Shown in pieces: positions 60,889 to 64,000 of a stretch of 64,000 nucleotides of DNA; the stretch's first letter is position 1, and each line of letters begins with the position of its first letter. The stretch covers positions 33,583-97,582 of the forward strand of contig CAKZPT010000066.1 in NCBI GenBank assembly GCA_937139365.1. Direction: 5' to 3'. The translations under genes were made by a program, and so were the position numbers. This DNA is from an uncultured bacterium. Lineage in GTDB: Bacteria; Verrucomicrobiota; Kiritimatiellia; PWTM01. The notes under the pieces were generated by a model that did not search any database, was not told where the DNA came from, and saw only the letters and a program-made list of their open reading frames with translations.

Positions 60889-61353
60889 CTATCGGACGGC
60901 CCGGTGGATCACCAGACAAACGACCGCGCCGATCAGCGAGAGCACCGCCAAGCTCTTATTGAATAGGTAGAAGATGTCGTCCGGCGCGAAGGTCATCAGC
61001 ACGCTGCCGGCCTTGACCTCGTCCAGCCGGGCGACCTTTACTTCCACCACCGTCCCCAACGCAGGGGAGCGGAGCTCGACGTTGTCCTGCCGGGTCGAGC
61101 CGCCGGCGACGGACGGCTGGAAGACGCCGACAACCTGGTTCGACAGCACGCTCTGGCCGGGGATCACCCGGACGTCCAGCACGGTGCCGTCCCCCGGCGC
61201 GCGCAGTTCGACCTGCCGTGGATGCCGTTCGAGGACGCGCGGCGAGGGGAACCAGCCGTCTTTCACCGCCCAGATCCCCAGCCCCAACAACACCACCGCC
61301 GCGATCAGAAAGTCGTTCGTGCCCTGGAGATTGTACTGTCGTCGTACCGCCAT
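60889..61353 (-). CDS. membrane protein with duplicated lipoyl/biotinyl-like segments
   Basis: The 154-aa protein starts at MAVRRQYNLQG. It has an N-terminal helix (LIAAVVLLGLGIWAVKDGW), then two halves like the halves of a biotinyl/lipoyl hammerhead (VELRAPGDGTVLDVRVIPGQ and VELRSPALGTVVEVKVARLD), and a C-terminal helix (LAVLSLIGAVVCLVIHRAV). No lysine sits at the modification position, so it resembles the non-modified hairpin domains of HlyD-type adaptors. Function unknown. It follows msrA on the same strand. Confidence 0.65.
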   Translation of the reverse strand: MAVRRQYNLQGTNDFLIAAVVLLGLGIWAVKDGWFPSPRVLERHPRQVELRAPGDGTVLDVRVIPGQSVLSNQVVGVFQPSVAGGSTRQDNVELRSPALGTVVEVKVARLDEVKAGSVLMTFAPDDIFYLFNKSLAVLSLIGAVVCLVIHRAVR

Positions 61354-61425
61354 AGAGCCTCTATATCTCCGGCGAGTGTAGCAGGCCCCGCTCCGGATCG
61401 CCAATCCGCGGGCGCAGTACGCCCG

Positions 61426-62028
61426 TCATTCCGAGAGCCCGAGTTTTTTGAGCTTCGGCCGGATCACGAACCGGCAGTACGGCTGATCGCGGTTTCGCCG
61501 GTAGTACTCCTGATGCTCGGCCTCCGCGGGGTAAAACGGCCCCGCCGGCTCGATGACCGTGACGATCGGCCGATCGAATCTTCGGCCCACCGCCTCTCGC
61601 GACCGCTCCGCCGCGGCCCGCTGGACTTCGCTGTGCATGAAGATGGCGGAGCGGTATTGGGTGCCGACGTCGTTGCCCTGCCGGTTCAACTGCGTCGGAT
61701 CGTGCGCGTCCCAGAAGACCTCCAGCAGCCGCTCGTAGCTGACCAGGGCTGGATCGAACCGAATTTGCACCGCCTCGGCGTGACCGGTCCGGCCGGAGCA
61801 CACCTCGCGGTAGGTGGGATTGGTCGTGGTCCCGCCCGTGTACCCCGACACGACGCCGACGACGCCGGGGATCTGTCGGAAGACTTCCTCGATACACCAG
61901 AAACAGCCGCCGGCGAACGTGGCGGTCTCCAGGCGGGATGCGCCGTCTGACGTCACATTGGTCCCTCCTATCGCAGCGGCCGCGAACGCCGCCACCAGAC
62001 TTCCCCATCGGGCGGATCGTGGGCTCAT
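61426..62028 (-). CDS. msrA: exported peptide methionine sulfoxide reductase MsrA
   Basis: The 200-aa enzyme has a signal peptide (about residues 1-27) before the MsrA domain. Catalytic motif [13 protein letters not shown] (Cys near 42) and the substrate-binding GTQYRSAIF, with [13 protein letters not shown] at the C-terminus. It reduces S-methionine sulfoxide in damaged proteins; the signal suggests a periplasmic or envelope location. It diverges from the YuiD-like gene. Confidence 0.94.
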   Translation of the reverse strand: MSPRSARWGSLVAAFAAAAIGGTNVTSDGASRLETATFAGGCFWCIEEVFRQIPGVVGVVSGYTGGTTTNPTYREVCSGRTGHAEAVQIRFDPALVSYERLLEVFWDAHDPTQLNRQGNDVGTQYRSAIFMHSEVQRAAAERSREAVGRRFDRPIVTVIEPAGPFYPAEAEHQEYYRRNRDQPYCRFVIRPKLKKLGLSE

Positions 62029-62109
62029 GCCTGCAAAATCTACATCAATTTAGTCGTCACCGCAGGTCCCGGCTTGCCGCCGGCCGCGATAAGGTGCGAT
62101 GATGCCGAC

Positions 62110-62574
62110 GTGGACTCCGCCGGGTCATCGCCGTTCAACCAGCCAATCGCGAGCGCGCTGACCGCCTGGACGTTGGCGCAGGCGATCAAGGTCGGCCGCG
62201 GGCTGTGGCGGCAGGGGCGGATGGACTTCCGCCTGCTCTTTAGCACCGGCGGGATGCCCAGCGCCCACACCGCGATGGTGGCCGCCCTGGCAACCTCGAT
62301 CGGCCTGGTCGAGGGATTCGGCAGCTCGCTCTTCGCGCTGGCCGCCGTGTTCGCGGCCGTCGTGATGTTCGACGCGCAGAGCGTGCGCCACGCCGCCGGC
62401 CAGCAGGCCCGACTCCTGAATCAGATCGTCGAGGAATTGTTCAAGAACCACCGTCTGTCCGAGCACAAGCTGGCCGAGCTTCTGGGACACACCCGCCTCG
62501 AGGTCCTGGCCGGCCTGATGATGGGCGCGCTGGTGGCCTTCGCCGTGCGGGCCGCCGTGCGGGCGTGGACTTGA
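62110..62574 (+). CDS. divergent PAP2-family membrane protein (YuiD/DUF212)
   Basis: The 154-aa protein matches the DUF212 family: FLxTGGMPSAHTA-type motif LLFSTGGMPSAHTAMVAAL near residue 45, VMFDAQSVRHAAGQQA, LNQIVEEL and LAELLGHTRLEVLAGLMMG. The family is distantly related to acid phosphatases of the PAP2 type; its role is unknown. GTG 62110 is the most likely start by family length; an upstream TTG at 62074 is less likely. Divergent from msrA. Confidence 0.85.
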   Translation: MDSAGSSPFNQPIASALTAWTLAQAIKVGRGLWRQGRMDFRLLFSTGGMPSAHTAMVAALATSIGLVEGFGSSLFALAAVFAAVVMFDAQSVRHAAGQQARLLNQIVEELFKNHRLSEHKLAELLGHTRLEVLAGLMMGALVAFAVRAAVRAWT

Positions 62575-62663
62575 GATTGCAATTTGCGAGCGCCCGTGTA
62601 GGATGGCGCGCAAATCCGGAGGGGCCGCGTGGGGCGGCCCGCGCACAGAGGAAAGGGACGGAC

Positions 62664-62957
62664 ATGGCGAAGATGACGAAGTCCAAGGTCCTGTCGGCGC
62701 TCGCCGACAAGGCGGGGATCAGCCGCAAGCAGGCGGGCGTGGTGGTCTCGGAGTTGGTCGCGCTCGCGCTGAAGAACGCGAAAGACGGCTTCATGATTCC
62801 CGGCTTGGGCAAGCTGGTGCTCTCGCAGCGCCCCGCACGCGAGATGGTGATGCGCTTCGGGCCCAAGGCCGGTCAGACCGTGAAGGTGCCTGCGAAGAAA
62901 GTCCTGAAGTTCCGCATCGCCAAGGTCGCGAAGGACGCCGTGCTGGGGAAGAAATAA
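62664..62957 (+). CDS. HU-family DNA-binding protein
   Basis: The 97-aa protein has a basic Lys-rich sequence with HU-like helices (KSKVLSALADKAGISRKQAG) and the beta-arm region (GFMIPGLGKLVLSQRPAREM), ending in KVPAKKVLKFRIAKVAKDAV. It is probably a nucleoid-associated protein. AGGAAAGGGA precedes ATG 62664. An intrinsic terminator follows, so it is a single-gene transcript. Confidence 0.9.
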   Translation: MAKMTKSKVLSALADKAGISRKQAGVVVSELVALALKNAKDGFMIPGLGKLVLSQRPAREMVMRFGPKAGQTVKVPAKKVLKFRIAKVAKDAVLGKK

Positions 62958-62974
62958 CCCGGGTCTCCAGCATC

Positions 62975-63013
62975 GAAGAAATCGCGACCCGACCGGGTCG
63001 CGATTCTTCTTTC
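62975..63013 (+). terminator. intrinsic terminator after the HU-like gene
   Basis: GAAGAAATCGCGACCC (62975-62990) pairs with GGGTCGCGATTCTTC (62995-63009) with a GACC loop and one bulged A, followed by TTT. It lies 17 bases after the HU-like stop. Confidence 0.8.
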
Positions 63014-63042
63014 CGCACCGGCCGGGTTCGGGGGAACCACCG

Positions 63043-63522
63043 ATGGATCCGCTGTTGAAACTGCTCCGCGTTCGGGCCCGCGACAGCGTCGAGGACCTCG
63101 CCGCGATGCTCGGGCTGCCGCCCGACGAGGTCCGCGCGCGGATGGCGGACTACGAGCGCCGCGGGATCATCCGCGGCTACCGCGCCGTCCTGAACGAGGA
63201 GGCGATGGACGAGGAAAAGGTCGTCGCGATCATCCAGGTCAAGGTCACGCCCGAGCGCGAGGGCGGATTCGACCGTGTCGCGGCCCGCGTCTGCCGCTTC
63301 CCGGAGGTGGTGTCGGCCTACCTGATCAGCGGGCAGGCCGACCTGGTCTTGTTCATCGAAGGGCCCGACCTGCGCACCGTCGCGCGCTTCGTCGCGGAAA
63401 AGTTGGCCGTGATCCCCGGCGTGACCGCCACGGCGACCTCGTTCATGCTGAAGACCTACAAATCGCACGGATTCATGATGGACGCCCCGGATGAACACGA
63501 GCGGATCCCGATCTCTCCCTGA
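63043..63522 (+). CDS. Lrp/AsnC family transcriptional regulator
   Basis: The 159-aa regulator has an N-terminal winged helix (about residues 5-50, VEDLAAMLGLPPDEVRARMADYERRG) and a C-terminal RAM ligand-binding domain (VVAIIQVKVTPEREGGF; VVSAYLISGQADLVLFIEGPD). Lrp-type proteins sense amino acids. The downstream aminotransferase starts inside its 3' end, so it probably regulates or accompanies amino-acid metabolism. Confidence 0.92.
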   Translation: MDPLLKLLRVRARDSVEDLAAMLGLPPDEVRARMADYERRGIIRGYRAVLNEEAMDEEKVVAIIQVKVTPEREGGFDRVAARVCRFPEVVSAYLISGQADLVLFIEGPDLRTVARFVAEKLAVIPGVTATATSFMLKTYKSHGFMMDAPDEHERIPISP

Positions 63523-64000
63523 GCGGGTCGCGGCCCACGTGCGGTGCATCCCGCGGTCGGGCATCCGCGACTTCTTCGACATTGTCTCGACGATGCGCGA
63601 CGTCATCAGCCTGGGCATCGGCGAGCCGGACTTCGACACGCCCTGGCGGGTGCGGGAGGCCTCGATCTGGGCCCTCGAACGCGGCGCCACGCACTACACC
63701 TCCAACCTCGGTCTGCTGCGCCTGCGCCGAGCGATCTGCGCCTACGTCGAGTCCGTCTACGGAGTCGCCTACCACCCGGAGACCGAATGCCTCGTCACCG
63801 TCGGCGTCAGCGAAGCCCTCGACCTGGCCCTGCGCGCCCTGCTCAACCCTGGCGACGAGGTCCTCTACCACGAGCCCTGCTACGTTTCCTACCGGGCCCT
63901 GGTCCTCTTCGCCCACGGCGTGCCCGTGCCCGTGGCCACCCGGGCTGAAGACGGCTTTCGGCTCACCCGCGCCATGCTCGAAAGCCGCGTCAGCCCCCGG
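63491..64000 (+). CDS. class I/II PLP-dependent aminotransferase, cut by the right window edge
   Basis: ATG 63491 overlaps the Lrp gene by 32 bases and the frame is open to base 64000, giving 170 residues of the N-terminal half. Motifs: VISLGIGEPDFDTPWRVREA, ATHYTSNLGLLRLRRAIC, VTVGVSEALDLALRALLNPG and DEVLYHEPCYVSY. The PLP lysine lies beyond the window. The family includes aspartate and aromatic aminotransferases; substrate unresolved. Linkage to the Lrp gene suggests co-expression. Confidence 0.92.
   Translation, partial: MNTSGSRSLPERVAAHVRCIPRSGIRDFFDIVSTMRDVISLGIGEPDFDTPWRVREASIWALERGATHYTSNLGLLRLRRAICAYVESVYGVAYHPETECLVTVGVSEALDLALRALLNPGDEVLYHEPCYVSYRALVLFAHGVPVPVATRAEDGFRLTRAMLESRVSPR

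Noticed and set aside
1..64000. CRISPR arrays, rRNA genes, intact insertion sequences
   Set aside because: No regularly spaced direct repeats, rRNA signatures or transposase motifs were seen on either strand.

Overview
The window is GC-rich, gene-dense bacterial DNA. Several features point to an anaerobic Gram-negative member of the PVC superphylum (Kiritimatiellota / Verrucomicrobiota / Lentisphaerota-like). These are a multimeric [FeFe]-hydrogenase with Rex, LpxC- and SurA-like envelope proteins, Tat-exported Gfo/Idh/MocA and FAD oxidoreductase families, a DUF6259-type glycosidase relative, NamZ (DUF1343), a DUF2934 protein, an AmrS radical SAM enzyme and a short ThiC. This placement is inferred from gene content; no 16S or ribosomal-protein gene is present.

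Layout. 0-6 kb: the tail of an unknown protein, a PurF-like protein without its Cys nucleophile, a polyprenyl-phosphate sugar transferase, a DegT aminotransferase and a NAGS-like acetyltransferase. 6-14.3 kb: the hnd [FeFe]-hydrogenase operon (minus strand) diverges from rex and a plus-strand signalling operon (DRTGG, CBS-ATPase, DRTGG, PHP). Paired promoters and inverted repeats lie between them. 14.4-16 kb: an ArsC-type arsenate reductase whose frame runs into an antisense tRNA-Pro, then tmRNA (ssrA). 16-22.7 kb: a minus-strand operon leuB-asd-GH16-surA-like-pdxA-rsmA-MBL hydrolase. 22.8-28.3 kb: an AraC regulator opposite a sugar isomerase and a Tat oxidoreductase, then an FrhB-type iron-sulfur protein. 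28.1-35.2 kb: amrS with a coupled 55-aa Tat-signal ORF, a CpXC protein, a parvulin-like protein, an EF-hand protein, ferritin, two secreted unknowns, a TrmA/RumA methyltransferase, tRNA-Leu and a DUF2934 protein. 35.2-42 kb: a REP-like palindrome, namZ, a TPP riboswitch with thiC, rmuC, a CDF transporter and a Xer recombinase. 42-48 kb: a minus-strand operon (broken FAD oxidoreductase, rhodanese-like, MauE-like, gnd, PfkB kinase, cyclophilin). 48-61 kb: a broken NCS2 permease, an unknown secreted protein, a frameshifted DUF6259 protein, an LpxC homologue, a class I amidotransferase, a 1298-aa multidomain membrane protein and a broken cellulase-like gene. 61-64 kb: a lipoyl-like membrane protein, msrA, a YuiD-type protein, an HU-like protein, an Lrp regulator and a truncated aminotransferase.

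How it fits together. The hydrogenase probably reoxidises NAD(P)H and ferredoxin during sugar fermentation under Rex control. The GH, DUF6259, Gfo/Idh, 6-phosphogluconate dehydrogenase and KDG-kinase-like genes suggest growth on complex glycans. Ferritin, exported MsrA and ArsC give metal and oxidant defence.

The strongest novelty candidate is the 1298-residue protein at 54757-58653. It joins a membrane-embedded spermidine-synthase-like module to a periplasmic FMN-binding domain and a NosR/NapH-type membrane iron-sulfur module. Four genes in 46.5-61 kb carry stops or frameshifts, which is either real decay or locally poor sequence.
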